Assembly (NCBI RefSeq): GCF_004342025.1
Contig: NZ_SLWN01000005.1
Coordinates: 248,001-312,000 of the forward strand
Origin: Kribbella steppae
GTDB lineage: Bacteria > Actinomycetota > Actinomycetes > Propionibacteriales > Kribbellaceae
Reading direction: 5' to 3'
DNA: 64,000 nt
Below the pieces are notes generated by a model. That model made no database searches. It worked only from the letters and a program-made list of their open reading frames with translations, and had not been told where the DNA came from. Positions 35,109 to 44,052 of the stretch are shown piece by piece. How positions within the stretch are numbered: position 1 is the stretch's first letter; the number at the start of each line of letters is the position of its first letter. Made by a program: the position numbers and the translations under genes.

Positions 35109-36409
35109 GTGGCGACGAGCGAAAGCCGGAGGACAAGCCACGTCCGAGTCGGCTGCGCGGCTACTTCTTCGGGATCAGTGCACTTGCGTCAGGTCTACTG
35201 TCGGGCCTTGCGTCCGAGCGGTTGTCGCAGAGCCTCGACAGTGGTGGCTGGGTGCGGGCGGTCGGACTCACCCTCACCATCGGCTTCGCGCTGGTCTGGG
35301 TGATCTACAACCTGCCGACGGCGTTGCGCGCGTACCGGCGATGGCGGCGTGGCGGCGTGGTCGCCGTACCGGCTCCGGAGCTCCACAGGGCAGCGGAAGA
35401 GGCCGAGACCTGGATGGTCTCGCTCGGCTCGGGTGCCGGCGGGATGGCCGCGGCGGAGTGGTTCGCACTGAACGAGTCGCGGCTGCGGGAGTTGCTGCTG
35501 ACGGAGAAGGCGCGGGACGACACCGCTGACGATCTCGCCCGGATCTGCGACGCGTTGGAGGTCTGGTACCTCCGCCGGTGCGAGCCCGGTGTGCTGTTGG
35601 AGCTGGGTGAGTTCCTGGCTGCTGTTGCGGAGGCGACCGGGCGGCGTGACCTTGCGGAACTCGCTGCAGCCCGGACAGCAACGGCGTACCGGCTGATGGG
35701 TGACCTGGAGGGTGCGAGCACGCGGCTGGGCATCTCGAACAACGTGGCGACACACAGCCGTACTGCGGCCGCGTTGACGACTCGTCGCCAGGTAGAGCGA
35801 GCGTTGCTCCATCTGGAGCGGGCGGAGCAGGCGCCATCGGGCAACGATCGGGATGAGGCCGTGCTGAACGCGCGTGACCGGTTGGACGATGCGCGGCTCA
35901 ATCGACCGGGTCCTGACCTCGCTGCCGAGGTGGCGATCTCCATCAACCTCGCGATCGTGCACCTGTATCAGCAGGACCCCGAGAACGCGCTCGACCACCT
36001 CCGAACAGCGGCTGCCCGTGCGACCGCGGCAGGAGACATCAGTGGCCATGCACATGCGCTTGAACTGCAGGGTGTCGCCGCCTGGATGCAACGCAGCCCG
36101 CACGAGGCCAAGGGCTGGTGGGAGCACGCCGAACACCTGTACGCCGAGATCGACGAACGCGAGGGCCGCGCGCGTTGCCTGCAGCATCTGGGGTCGGCGG
36201 AGGTCGTTGCCGGGGACTTCGAAGAAGCCCTGAAGCTGCTCAAGCGGAGTGCTCTGCTGCGTCAGTCCGAGAGCGAACTGCTGACGACGTACCTCGAGGC
36301 CGCCCGTCAGACCGGGAAGGTCCCGGAGATCAACCCCGACCCCGATCCCAACCGCACCGGCGGCTGGCTGCGCCGCCGCCTCACCCAGCTGCGGGAATAC
36401 TTCGGCTGA
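35105..36409 (+). CDS. membrane-anchored TPR protein
   Basis: 434 residues. Two hydrophobic helices (about 22-40 and 48-68) are followed by a cytoplasmic domain of TPR-like helical repeats (ALLHLERAEQAP, AEVAISINLAIVHLYQQDPE, ALELQGVAAWMQRSPHEAKG, AEVVAGDFEEALKLLKRS). The C-terminus ends RRRLTQLREYFG. TPR domains bind partner proteins. As last gene of the pseudo-ATPase/lipoprotein/permease operon, it probably works with that complex; its exact role is unknown. Confidence 0.8.
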   Translation: MSGDERKPEDKPRPSRLRGYFFGISALASGLLSGLASERLSQSLDSGGWVRAVGLTLTIGFALVWVIYNLPTALRAYRRWRRGGVVAVPAPELHRAAEEAETWMVSLGSGAGGMAAAEWFALNESRLRELLLTEKARDDTADDLARICDALEVWYLRRCEPGVLLELGEFLAAVAEATGRRDLAELAAARTATAYRLMGDLEGASTRLGISNNVATHSRTAAALTTRRQVERALLHLERAEQAPSGNDRDEAVLNARDRLDDARLNRPGPDLAAEVAISINLAIVHLYQQDPENALDHLRTAAARATAAGDISGHAHALELQGVAAWMQRSPHEAKGWWEHAEHLYAEIDEREGRARCLQHLGSAEVVAGDFEEALKLLKRSALLRQSESELLTTYLEAARQTGKVPEINPDPDPNRTGGWLRRRLTQLREYFG

Positions 36410-36462
36410 GCCTGTGGACAGGCGTTCAGGATTTGTCGGCAGCTTCGCCTAAGTTGTTCGGC

Positions 36463-37863
36463 ATGGCGAAGGCAGCGGGGAGCACGAAGGGGAAACCGGC
36501 GTTCGCGTGCTCGGAGTGCGGGTGGACGGCGGCGCGGTGGATCGGACGCTGTGGCGAGTGCCAGGCGTGGGGCACGGTCGCCGAGGTCGGTGCGCCCAAG
36601 GCCGCCCGGATCACGGCCGGCCCGGTGTCGTCCCCCGCGATGCCGATCGCCAAGGTGTCCGCGATCGAGGCCGAGTCCCGCCCGACCGGGATCGGCGAGC
36701 TGGACCGCGTGCTCGGCGGCGGCGTCGTACCGGGTGCGGTGATCCTGCTCGCCGGTGAGCCCGGTGTGGGCAAGTCGACGCTGTTACTGGAGGTTGCGGC
36801 GCAATCGGCTCGACGCGGTCAACGGACGCTGTACGTCTCGGGTGAGGAGTCTGCGGCCCAGGTGCGACTGCGGGCCGGGCGGACCGATGCGCTGGTCGAC
36901 GAGTTGTACCTCGCGGCCGAGACCGATCTGTCCACGGTGGTCGGCCAGGTCGACGCGGTCGAGCCGTCGTTCCTGGTCATCGACTCGGTGCAGACGATGG
37001 CGCATCCCGAGGTGGACGGTGCGCCAGGTGGCGTGACCCAGGTCCGCGAGGTCACCGGAGCGCTGGTGCGACTGGCGAAGGAGCGGCACATCGCGGTCGT
37101 GCTGGTCGGGCACGTCACCAAGGACGGGGCGATCGCGGGTCCACGGATGCTCGAGCACCTGGTCGACGTCGTGCTCGCGTTCGACGGCGACCGGCATTCC
37201 GGGTTCCGGATGGTGCGAGCGACGAAGAACCGGTTCGGGCCGTCGGACGAGGTCGGGTGCTTCGACATGGTCGACACCGGCATCGTCGAGGTGACGGACC
37301 CGAGCGGCCTGTTCGTCTCCGAGCACGCCGAACCGGTCGCGGGCACATGCGTGACGGTGATGATGGAGGGCCGCCGTCCCTTGCTGGCCGAGGTCCAGGC
37401 CTTGGTCGGGCCGTCGGCGACACCACAGCCGCGCCGGACCACGTCCGGACTGGAGACGTCCCGGGTCTCGATGGTCCTCGCCGTACTCGGGAACCGGGTC
37501 GGCCTGAAACTGAGCGACCAGGAGGTATACGTCGCCACCGTCGGCGGCGTGAAGATCGCCGAACCGGTCGCGGACCTCTCGGTCGCGATCGCGGTCGCCT
37601 CCTCGGTGATGGACCGGCCGATCCACCCCGGCCTGATTGCGATCGGCGAGGTCGGCCTGGCCGGCGAGGTGCGACGCGTCGGCGGCCTGGAGAAGCGCCT
37701 GGCGGAAGCGGCACGGCTGGGCTTCACGAAGGCGATCGTTCCTGCCGATGTACCGAACCGCGGCAAAGAGCTGAAACCTCTGGACATGCAGGCGAAGTAC
37801 GGCCTGCGGGTCTTCGCCGCCGCCGATCTCCCGTCCGCCCTGCTGGCTGCGGGTCTAGCCTGA
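36463..37863 (+). CDS. radA: DNA repair protein RadA
   Basis: 466 residues. C4 zinc finger with Cys16, Cys19, Cys30 and Cys33 (CSECGW...CGEC); Walker A GEPGVGKST near 98-106; the RadA KNRFG motif near residue 255; a Lon-like C-terminal domain. RadA helps process recombination intermediates and branch migration. TAAGTT stands 7 nt before the ATG with no ribosome site, so the gene is leaderless. In many actinobacteria radA sits directly before disA; here a KAS III gene lies between them. Confidence 0.96.
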   Translation: MAKAAGSTKGKPAFACSECGWTAARWIGRCGECQAWGTVAEVGAPKAARITAGPVSSPAMPIAKVSAIEAESRPTGIGELDRVLGGGVVPGAVILLAGEPGVGKSTLLLEVAAQSARRGQRTLYVSGEESAAQVRLRAGRTDALVDELYLAAETDLSTVVGQVDAVEPSFLVIDSVQTMAHPEVDGAPGGVTQVREVTGALVRLAKERHIAVVLVGHVTKDGAIAGPRMLEHLVDVVLAFDGDRHSGFRMVRATKNRFGPSDEVGCFDMVDTGIVEVTDPSGLFVSEHAEPVAGTCVTVMMEGRRPLLAEVQALVGPSATPQPRRTTSGLETSRVSMVLAVLGNRVGLKLSDQEVYVATVGGVKIAEPVADLSVAIAVASSVMDRPIHPGLIAIGEVGLAGEVRRVGGLEKRLAEAARLGFTKAIVPADVPNRGKELKPLDMQAKYGLRVFAAADLPSALLAAGLA

Positions 37864-38030
37864 GCCGGGCCGCAGCAGGACCTTGTGTTCCGGACCACAC
37901 CGGACGGCTGGGGTGAGACGAGGATCCACGGGCGTGCAGTGGGGAACGTACTCTGGGGACGCCCCCGCCGGGTTCAGCGTGGAACCTGGGACCGCACCGG
38001 CGTTGCCGGGTTGACCGCAGGAGCACTCAG

Positions 38031-38969
38031 ATGACCGGTTCCAGAGTTGTCGCGCTCGGCCACTACCAGCCCGAACGGGTGCTCACCAACGCCGAGCTCG
38101 CCACCATCGTGGAAACCAGTGACGAGTGGATCCAGAGCCGGGTCGGCATCCGCGAACGCCGGATCGCCGCACCGGACGAGCAGGTCGACGAGATGGCCTG
38201 GCGGGCCGCCGAGAAGGCCGTCGCGAACGCCGGTATTGACAAGGCCGAGATCGACTTCGTCGTGGTCGCGACCTGTACGGCGATCGACCGCTCCCCGAAC
38301 ATCGCCGCCCGGGTCGCCGCGCGACTCGGCCTCGGCAGCCCGGCCGCCCTGGACGTGAACACCGCGTGCTCGGGGTTCGCGCACGCGATGGCGACCGCCG
38401 ATCACGCGATCCGGGCCGGCGCCGCGTCGAAGGCCCTCGTCATCGGCGTCGAGAAGCTGAGCGACTTCACCGACTGGACCGACCGCACCACCTGCGTGCT
38501 GATCGGCGACGGCGCCGGCGCGGCCGTCGTGGTCGCCAGTGACGAGCCGGAGATCGGCCCGGTGGTCTGGGGTTCGGTGCCGGAGATGTCGGACGCGGTC
38601 CGGATCGAGGGTCACGACGCGAAGTTCGCACAGGAGGGCCAGAGCGTCTTCCGCTGGACCACGACGCAGCTCCCGGTGATCGCCCAGCAGGTCTGCGAGA
38701 AGAGCGGTATCGCCCCCGAGGACCTCGGCGGCGTCGTCCTGCACCAGGCCAACCTGCGCATCATCGAGCCGCTGGCCAAGCGCCTCGGCGCGGTCAACGC
38801 GGTGATCGCCAAGGACGTCGTCGAGTCCGGCAACACCTCGGCCGCGAGCATCCCGATCGCGCTGTCGAAGCTGATCGAACGGCGCGAGATCCCCAGCGGC
38901 GCGCCGGTGTTGTTGTTCGGATTCGGCGGCGGTCTGTCCTACGCCGGCCAGGTCATTCGCTGTCCGTGA
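38031..38969 (+). CDS. 3-oxoacyl-ACP synthase III (FabH-like)
   Basis: 312 residues. The catalytic triad of KAS III is visible: Cys113 in NTACSGF, His near 240 in VLHQANLRI and Asn near 270 in SGNTSAASI. It condenses an acyl-CoA with malonyl-ACP to start fatty-acid or specialised lipid chains. GCAGGAG precedes the ATG. It stands alone, away from other fab genes, so it may serve a special starter or a secondary product. Confidence 0.93.
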   Translation: MTGSRVVALGHYQPERVLTNAELATIVETSDEWIQSRVGIRERRIAAPDEQVDEMAWRAAEKAVANAGIDKAEIDFVVVATCTAIDRSPNIAARVAARLGLGSPAALDVNTACSGFAHAMATADHAIRAGAASKALVIGVEKLSDFTDWTDRTTCVLIGDGAGAAVVVASDEPEIGPVVWGSVPEMSDAVRIEGHDAKFAQEGQSVFRWTTTQLPVIAQQVCEKSGIAPEDLGGVVLHQANLRIIEPLAKRLGAVNAVIAKDVVESGNTSAASIPIALSKLIERREIPSGAPVLLFGFGGGLSYAGQVIRCP

Positions 38970-39019
38970 CGGCTCAGCGGTCCCGACCGGATCCGGCCGA
39001 TTCACGCGGGAGATCGGAC

Positions 39020-39060
39020 TGCACGTGTACGTGCACGGGCGTTTGCACGCGCACGTGCAA
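39020..39060. promoter_or_regulatory. tandem GCACG palindromes upstream of disA
   Basis: TGCACGTGTACGTGCA (39020-39035) is a perfect palindrome; TTGCACGCGCACGTGCAA (39043-39060) is a second with perfect 7-bp ends. Together the unit GCACG or its complement recurs six times within 41 bp, about 90-130 bp before disA. It looks like a multi-site operator. Confidence 0.65.
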
Positions 39061-39147
39061 GCGCGCCTGATTCACCGGACCTCGACTGACGGCTAGTGGG
39101 GGACTTCGGCCCCACCGGGTCCGGACAACCGCATAGACTCAGTGACC

Positions 39148-40242
39148 GTGGCCCCCAATTCCGACAAGAACAGCACCGGCGCCCGGATGCGCGCGACCCT
39201 CGCGGCGGTGGCACCCGGTACCGAACTGCGCGAAGGCCTGGAACGGATCCTGCGCGGGCGTACCGGCGCCCTGCTCGTCGTGGGTCACGACAAGACGGTC
39301 GACTCGATCTCGACCGGCGGCTTCGAGATCGACGTCGAGTTCTCCGCGACCGGGTTGCGTGAGCTCAGCAAGATGGACGGCGCGATCATCCTCGATCGTG
39401 ACGTCAGCCGGCTGATCCGGGCCGCCGTACACCTGATGCCGGACCCGTCGATCTTCACCGACGAGACCGGCACCCGGCACCGGACCGCCGACCGGGTTGC
39501 CCGGCAGACCGGGTTCCCGGTGATCTCGGTGTCGCAGTCGATGCACATCATCGCGCTGTACGTCGACGACCAGCGGTACGTGCTGGAGGACTCCGGCGCG
39601 ATCCTGGCCCGCGCCAACCAGGCCCTCGCCACCCTGGAGCGCTACAAACTGCGCCTCGACGAGGTGTCGGGCACCCTGTCCGCGCTGGAGATCGAGGACC
39701 TGGTCACCGTTCGCGACGTGGCCGCCGTCGCCCAGCGGCTGGAGATGGTCCGGCGGATCGCCACCGAGATCGACGGGTACGTCGTCGAGCTCGGGACCGA
39801 CGGCCGGCTGCTCACCCTGCAGCTCAACGAGCTCGTCGCCGGTGTCGCCGGTGAGCGCGAGCTCGTCGTCCGGGACTATCTGCCGCCGGCCACAGGCCGC
39901 AAGGCGAAGACCGCGGACGACGTACTGCTCGAGCTGGACGCGGTCAGCCCAACCGATCTGCTGGACATCGGGCAGGTCGCGCGGGCGTTGCAACTCGGCG
40001 GTGCCGAGCAGCTGGATGCGGCCGTGACGCCGCGCGGCTACCGCCTATTGGCCAAGGTGCCGCGCCTGCCGGGGGCTGTGATCGACCGGCTGATCGACCA
40101 CTTCGGCCACCTGCAGAAGTTGCTCGCGGCAAGCATCGACGACCTGCAGACGGTCGAGGGCGTCGGCGAGAACCGGGCCCGCACGGTCCGCGAAGGTCTC
40201 TCCCGGCTGGCCGAGTCCAGCATCCTCGAGCGCTACGTCTGA
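39148..40242 (+). CDS. disA: DNA integrity scanning protein DisA (diadenylate cyclase)
   Basis: 364 residues from GTG 39148. The DAC domain has DGA (77-79) and GTRHR (108-112), the signature pair for c-di-AMP synthesis from ATP; a helical spine and a C-terminal HhH domain ([19 protein letters not shown]) bind branched DNA. TAGACT ends 8 nt before GTG 39148; the in-frame GTG at 39142 is too close to it. It would link DNA damage to c-di-AMP. Confidence 0.95.
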   Translation: MAPNSDKNSTGARMRATLAAVAPGTELREGLERILRGRTGALLVVGHDKTVDSISTGGFEIDVEFSATGLRELSKMDGAIILDRDVSRLIRAAVHLMPDPSIFTDETGTRHRTADRVARQTGFPVISVSQSMHIIALYVDDQRYVLEDSGAILARANQALATLERYKLRLDEVSGTLSALEIEDLVTVRDVAAVAQRLEMVRRIATEIDGYVVELGTDGRLLTLQLNELVAGVAGERELVVRDYLPPATGRKAKTADDVLLELDAVSPTDLLDIGQVARALQLGGAEQLDAAVTPRGYRLLAKVPRLPGAVIDRLIDHFGHLQKLLAASIDDLQTVEGVGENRARTVREGLSRLAESSILERYV

Positions 40243-40254
40243 CCACCAGCCACC

Positions 40255-40291
40255 AGCCACCCCCGGTTCGCCTGCCGAACCGGGGGTGGCT
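40255..40291 (+). terminator. terminator after disA
   Basis: Perfect 16-bp stem: AGCCACCCCCGGTTCG with CGAACCGGGGGTGGCT around a 5-nt loop, 12 bp after the stop, followed by TT. Confidence 0.85.
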
Positions 40292-40319
40292 TGCGTTCGG
40301 GCCGGCGTCCGAGTAATAC

Positions 40320-40346
40320 TCCACGTGGAACATTTCGCGTGGAACA
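40320..40346. promoter_or_regulatory. PadR operator candidate
   Basis: CGTGGAACA occurs at 40324-40332 and 40338-40346 (14-bp period), and TCCACGTGGA (40320-40329) is a perfect palindrome. They sit just before the padR-MFS start, the expected place for autoregulation. Confidence 0.55.
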
Positions 40347-40362
40347 CTCCGGACGGAGGATG

Positions 40363-40932
40363 ATGGCTGAGCTGACCCCGCTGGCGATCTCGGTGCTGGC
40401 GCTGCTCAACGAGCGGCCGATGCACGCGTACGAGATGTACCAACTGCTGATCAGCCGGCAGAACGACCGGGTCGTCAAGGTCCGCCCCGGCTCCCTGTAC
40501 CACACGGTCGAGCGGCTGGCCGGGCAGAACTACGTCCGCGCGATCGGCACCGACCGAGCCGGCAACCGCCCCGAACGGACGACGTACGAGATCACTCCCG
40601 AAGGCGATGACGCGCTGAAACGCCGGGTGGAGAGTGGGCTGGAGAAGTACGTCTACGAGTACCCGCTGTTCCCCGTGGTCCTGAGCGAGGCGCACAACCT
40701 CGACCTCGAGGACGCGCTGCTCCGGTTCCGCCGCCGGGTCGCCGACCTGGACAGCTGGCTGGCCGACCTCGACGAAGGCATCGCCGCCGCCCGCGCCGCG
40801 GACACCCCCGAGCAGTTCTGGATCGGCGGCGCCTACATCCGCAGCCAGATCGCCGCGGAACGCGACTGGCTGGCCACCACCATCGAACGGATCGAGAACA
40901 AGGACTTGCCATGGCTACCCCGCAACAAGTGA
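40363..40932 (+). CDS. PadR-family transcriptional regulator
   Basis: 189 residues. The winged helix LALLNERPMHAYEMYQLLIS...PGSLYHTVERLA is the PadR N-terminal domain, with a C-terminal coiled Vir_act_alpha_C helix (RRVADLDSWLADLDEGIA). GGAGG precedes two adjacent ATGs at 40360 and 40363. The following MFS gene overlaps it by 22 bp, the usual layout for a regulator and the pump it represses. Confidence 0.9.
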   Translation: MAELTPLAISVLALLNERPMHAYEMYQLLISRQNDRVVKVRPGSLYHTVERLAGQNYVRAIGTDRAGNRPERTTYEITPEGDDALKRRVESGLEKYVYEYPLFPVVLSEAHNLDLEDALLRFRRRVADLDSWLADLDEGIAAARAADTPEQFWIGGAYIRSQIAAERDWLATTIERIENKDLPWLPRNK

Positions 40933-42431
40933 GGCCGGAGGTGCGGCCGTGGCCGGCGCTCTGGGCGCTGGTGATCGGCTTCTTCATGATCCTGGTCGAC
41001 TCGACCATCGTGTCGGTCGCGACCCCGGCGATCCTCACCGACCTGCACACCGACGTCGGCAACGTGATCTGGGTGACCAGCGCCTACCTGCTGGCGTACG
41101 CCGTACCGCTGCTGGTGACCGGGCGCCTCGGCGACAAGGTGGGGCCGAAGAAGGTCTATCTGACCGGCCTGGCTGTGTTCACCGCGGCGTCGGTCTGGTG
41201 CGGTCTCACCACCACGGTCGAGATGCTGATCGTGGCGCGCGTCTTCCAGGGTCTCGGCGCCTCGATGATGACGCCGCAGACGATGGCCGTGATCACCCGG
41301 GTCTTCCCGCCGGATCAGCGCGGCCGGGCGATGAGCCTGTGGGGTGCGACCGCCGGTGTGGCGACCCTGGTCGGGCCGATCCTCGGCGGTGTGCTGGTCG
41401 ACGGACTCGGCTGGGAGTGGATCTTCTTCCTGAACGCGCCGATCGGCGTGGTCGCGTTCGTGCTGGCGATGCGGCTGGTGCCGGACCTGCCGACGCACGA
41501 CCACAAGTTCGACCTGATCGGTGTGGCGCTGAGCTCGATCGGCCTGTTCTGCCTGGTGTTCGGCATCCAGGAGGGGCAGAAATACGACTGGGGCACGATC
41601 ACCGGACCGATCACGGTCTGGTCGCTGATCATCACCGGCCTGGTGGTGCTGGTGATCTTCGTGCTGTGGCAGGCCCGCAACCGCGGCGAGCCACTGCTGC
41701 CGCTCGGGCTGTTCAAGGATCGGAACTTCTCGCTGGCGAACACCGCGATCACCACGGTCGGGTTCGCGATCACCGCGATGACGTTCCCGCTGATGCTCTA
41801 CGCCCAGTCGGTCCGCGGCCTGAGCCCGACGAAGTCCGCACTGCTGCTCGTCCCGATGGCCGTCATCACCGGCGTCCTGTCGCCGTTCACCGGGCGACTG
41901 ACCGATCGGGCGCATCCGCGGTACCTGGCCACCTTCGGCCTGGGGTGCTGCTCGGCCGCACTGTTCTGGCTGAGCCAGGTGATGGAGCCCGACGTACCAA
42001 TCTGGGAGCTGTTGCTGCCGATCGCGCTGCTCGGTGTCGCGAACGCGTTCATGTGGGGTCCGATCGGCAGTACGGCGACCAGGAACCTTCCGATGCACCA
42101 GGCCGGAGCCGGCGCCGGTGTCTACAACACGACGCGGCAGGTCGGCGCCGTCCTCGGTAGCGCGGGTATCGCCGTACTGATTGAGTCGCGGCTGGCGCAC
42201 AACCTTCCGGCGGCACCAGGCGGAGCGCCGGCCGGCGAGGGTGCTTTCGCAGGCGGGACGCTGCCCGAGATGCTGCGCCAAGGCTTCAGCGACTCGATGG
42301 CGCAGTCACTGATGCTGCCGGCCGCTGTCCTGCTGCTCGGTGTGGCGGCGGCGCTGTTTTTCGTCAAGCCGAAGCACATGCAACCGGCATCGGCAGCAGA
42401 CTCAGACGACCTGGAAGGCCTGCACAGTTGA
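40911..42431 (+). CDS. DHA2-family MFS drug-efflux transporter
   Basis: 506 residues, 14 membrane helices as in EmrB/QacA pumps. The MFS motif C is ATLVGPILGGVLVD, and motif A is TGRLGDKVGPKK. It exports hydrophobic compounds with protons. Translationally coupled to the PadR gene. Its 3' end overlaps the convergent membrane-protein gene by 30 bp. Confidence 0.92.
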   Translation: MATPQQVRPEVRPWPALWALVIGFFMILVDSTIVSVATPAILTDLHTDVGNVIWVTSAYLLAYAVPLLVTGRLGDKVGPKKVYLTGLAVFTAASVWCGLTTTVEMLIVARVFQGLGASMMTPQTMAVITRVFPPDQRGRAMSLWGATAGVATLVGPILGGVLVDGLGWEWIFFLNAPIGVVAFVLAMRLVPDLPTHDHKFDLIGVALSSIGLFCLVFGIQEGQKYDWGTITGPITVWSLIITGLVVLVIFVLWQARNRGEPLLPLGLFKDRNFSLANTAITTVGFAITAMTFPLMLYAQSVRGLSPTKSALLLVPMAVITGVLSPFTGRLTDRAHPRYLATFGLGCCSAALFWLSQVMEPDVPIWELLLPIALLGVANAFMWGPIGSTATRNLPMHQAGAGAGVYNTTRQVGAVLGSAGIAVLIESRLAHNLPAAPGGAPAGEGAFAGGTLPEMLRQGFSDSMAQSLMLPAAVLLLGVAAALFFVKPKHMQPASAADSDDLEGLHS

Positions 42432-43055
42432 CTCGCGGTCATCGAAGACGGCCTTGACGACATAGGTTCCGGGCTTGGCGGCCGGCTGGCCGGGTAGGCA
42501 GCCAGGCCCGGACCGGCGACCGTTCCACGGCACCGTGGTGGCCGCCTGCTTGCCCTTGGCAACCACCAGCGTGGTGCGCTGAATCGCTTGCCCACAATGG
42601 GTTGTGGTCCAGATCAGGTCGTTGCCGGACATCACCGTCACGGTCAGCTCGCCGGAGTCGATCGAGGCCTTGCACTCGTCCGCGACGGCGTCGAACCGGA
42701 TCACGAAGTTCAGCACGGAGCCGGCCACGATCTTCCGGTTGGCCGGCAGCGCCTCGATCCGGAGATCGTTGCCTTCACACTTGGTGTCCCGGGGCGTCTC
42801 CGACGTCTTGACCGGTTTCTCGGTCTTCTCGGTCTTCTTCTCGGACGCCGTCGGTGTCGTGGTGGGTGCGACCGACGGGGTTGTCGTCGGGTCCTGCTGG
42901 GGGCCGCTGGCCGCCGTGTTCTGCGGGTCCTCGCCGCCTCCGAACAGCCGGAGGATCAGGAAGAGCAGCAACGCCAGGGCAGCAAGCACCAGTCCCCGGC
43001 GGAACCAGTACACGCTGGCGGGCAGATGCCCGACCGGACGGAGCAGGCTGCTCAT
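42402..43055 (-). CDS. single-pass membrane protein with extracellular domain
   Basis: 217 residues from ATG 43055: one membrane helix at about 20-37, a Pro/Thr/Lys-rich linker (TTTPTASEKKTEKTEKPVK), then a compact extracellular beta domain with four Cys (CEGNDL, DECK, HCGQ, PGCLPG) likely making disulphides. The function is unknown. Convergent with the MFS gene. Confidence 0.75.
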   Translation of the reverse strand: MSSLLRPVGHLPASVYWFRRGLVLAALALLLFLILRLFGGGEDPQNTAASGPQQDPTTTPSVAPTTTPTASEKKTEKTEKPVKTSETPRDTKCEGNDLRIEALPANRKIVAGSVLNFVIRFDAVADECKASIDSGELTVTVMSGNDLIWTTTHCGQAIQRTTLVVAKGKQAATTVPWNGRRSGPGCLPGQPAAKPGTYVVKAVFDDRESTVQAFQVV

Positions 43056-43088
43056 GGCCTGCACCTTAATGTCAGGATTGTCCTCACC

Positions 43089-44015
43089 ATGTCAGGCTCG
43101 CCGCTTCCACCCGCATCCGCCCAGGTCACAGCAGGGTCCACGCCTGCACAGGCCCTGCACGAGCCCGTGCTGCACTGGTACGACGCCAACGCGCGAGTGC
43201 TGCCGTGGCGTGAACCAGGAGCCGGCGCCTGGGCAGTGATGGTGAGTGAGTTCATGCTGCAGCAGACACCGGTCAATCGGGTGCTGCCGGCGTACCAGGT
43301 CTGGCTGGAGCGGTGGCCTAAGCCGGTGGACCTGGCTGCAGAGCCGCCAGGAGAGGCTGTCCGGGCCTGGGACCGGCTCGGGTACCCCAGACGTGCTCTG
43401 AGGCTGCACGCGGCGGCTCAGGCGATCGTGGAGCGTCACGGCGGCGAAGTGCCGGACGACCACAACGCTCTACTCGCTCTGCCCGGGGTGGGGACGTACA
43501 CGGCGGCTGCGATCGCGTCCTTCGCGTTCGGCCAGCGGCACGTGGTCGTGGACACCAATGTGCGCCGGGTGCTCGCGAGAGCCCTCACCGGCGTCGCACA
43601 GCCGACAATCTCCCCCACTGCGGCCGACCAGCGGCTCGCGGTGACCGCACTGCCTGCTGACGAGCCGACAGCGGCCCGCTGGGCGGTGGCATCGATGGAG
43701 CTCGGTGCACTGGTCTGCACCGCGCGTACGCCGAGGTGCGGCGACTGCCCGATCCGCAGCAGGTGTGCGTGGGTCCTCGCCGGCAGTCCGCCGTACGACG
43801 GTCCGCCGCGCCGGGGGCAGACATACGAAGGGACCGACCGCCAGGTCCGCGGTCGTCTACTGGCCGTGCTCCGCGCCACGACAGGCGCCGTACCCAAGAA
43901 GACCCTGGATGCCTGCTGGCACGACAAGGCGCAGCGAGAACGCGCCCTGGACGGACTGGTAGCCGACGGCCTGGTCGAACCTCTCCCGCGCGCCCGCTAC
44001 CGCCTACCAAGCTGA
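43089..44015 (+). CDS. mutY: A/G-specific adenine glycosylase
   Basis: 308 residues. Catalytic Glu54 (VSEFMLQQT) and Asp155 (VVVDTNVRR), the HhH LPGVGTYTAAAI (131-142) and a [4Fe-4S] cluster Cys210-x6-Cys217-x2-Cys220-x5-Cys226. It removes adenine opposite 8-oxoguanine. It lacks the C-terminal MutT-like domain of the E. coli enzyme, as in other actinobacteria. Divergent from the membrane-protein gene by 33 bp. Confidence 0.94.
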   Translation: MSGSPLPPASAQVTAGSTPAQALHEPVLHWYDANARVLPWREPGAGAWAVMVSEFMLQQTPVNRVLPAYQVWLERWPKPVDLAAEPPGEAVRAWDRLGYPRRALRLHAAAQAIVERHGGEVPDDHNALLALPGVGTYTAAAIASFAFGQRHVVVDTNVRRVLARALTGVAQPTISPTAADQRLAVTALPADEPTAARWAVASMELGALVCTARTPRCGDCPIRSRCAWVLAGSPPYDGPPRRGQTYEGTDRQVRGRLLAVLRATTGAVPKKTLDACWHDKAQRERALDGLVADGLVEPLPRARYRLPS

Positions 44016-44052
44016 GCGGCCGGTCCGGGATTCCGGACCGGCCTCAGCGCCT

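Noticed and set aside
36118..36462. in-frame extension of radA upstream
   Set aside because: It overlaps the TPR gene in another frame, and the zinc-finger protein starts naturally at ATG 36463.
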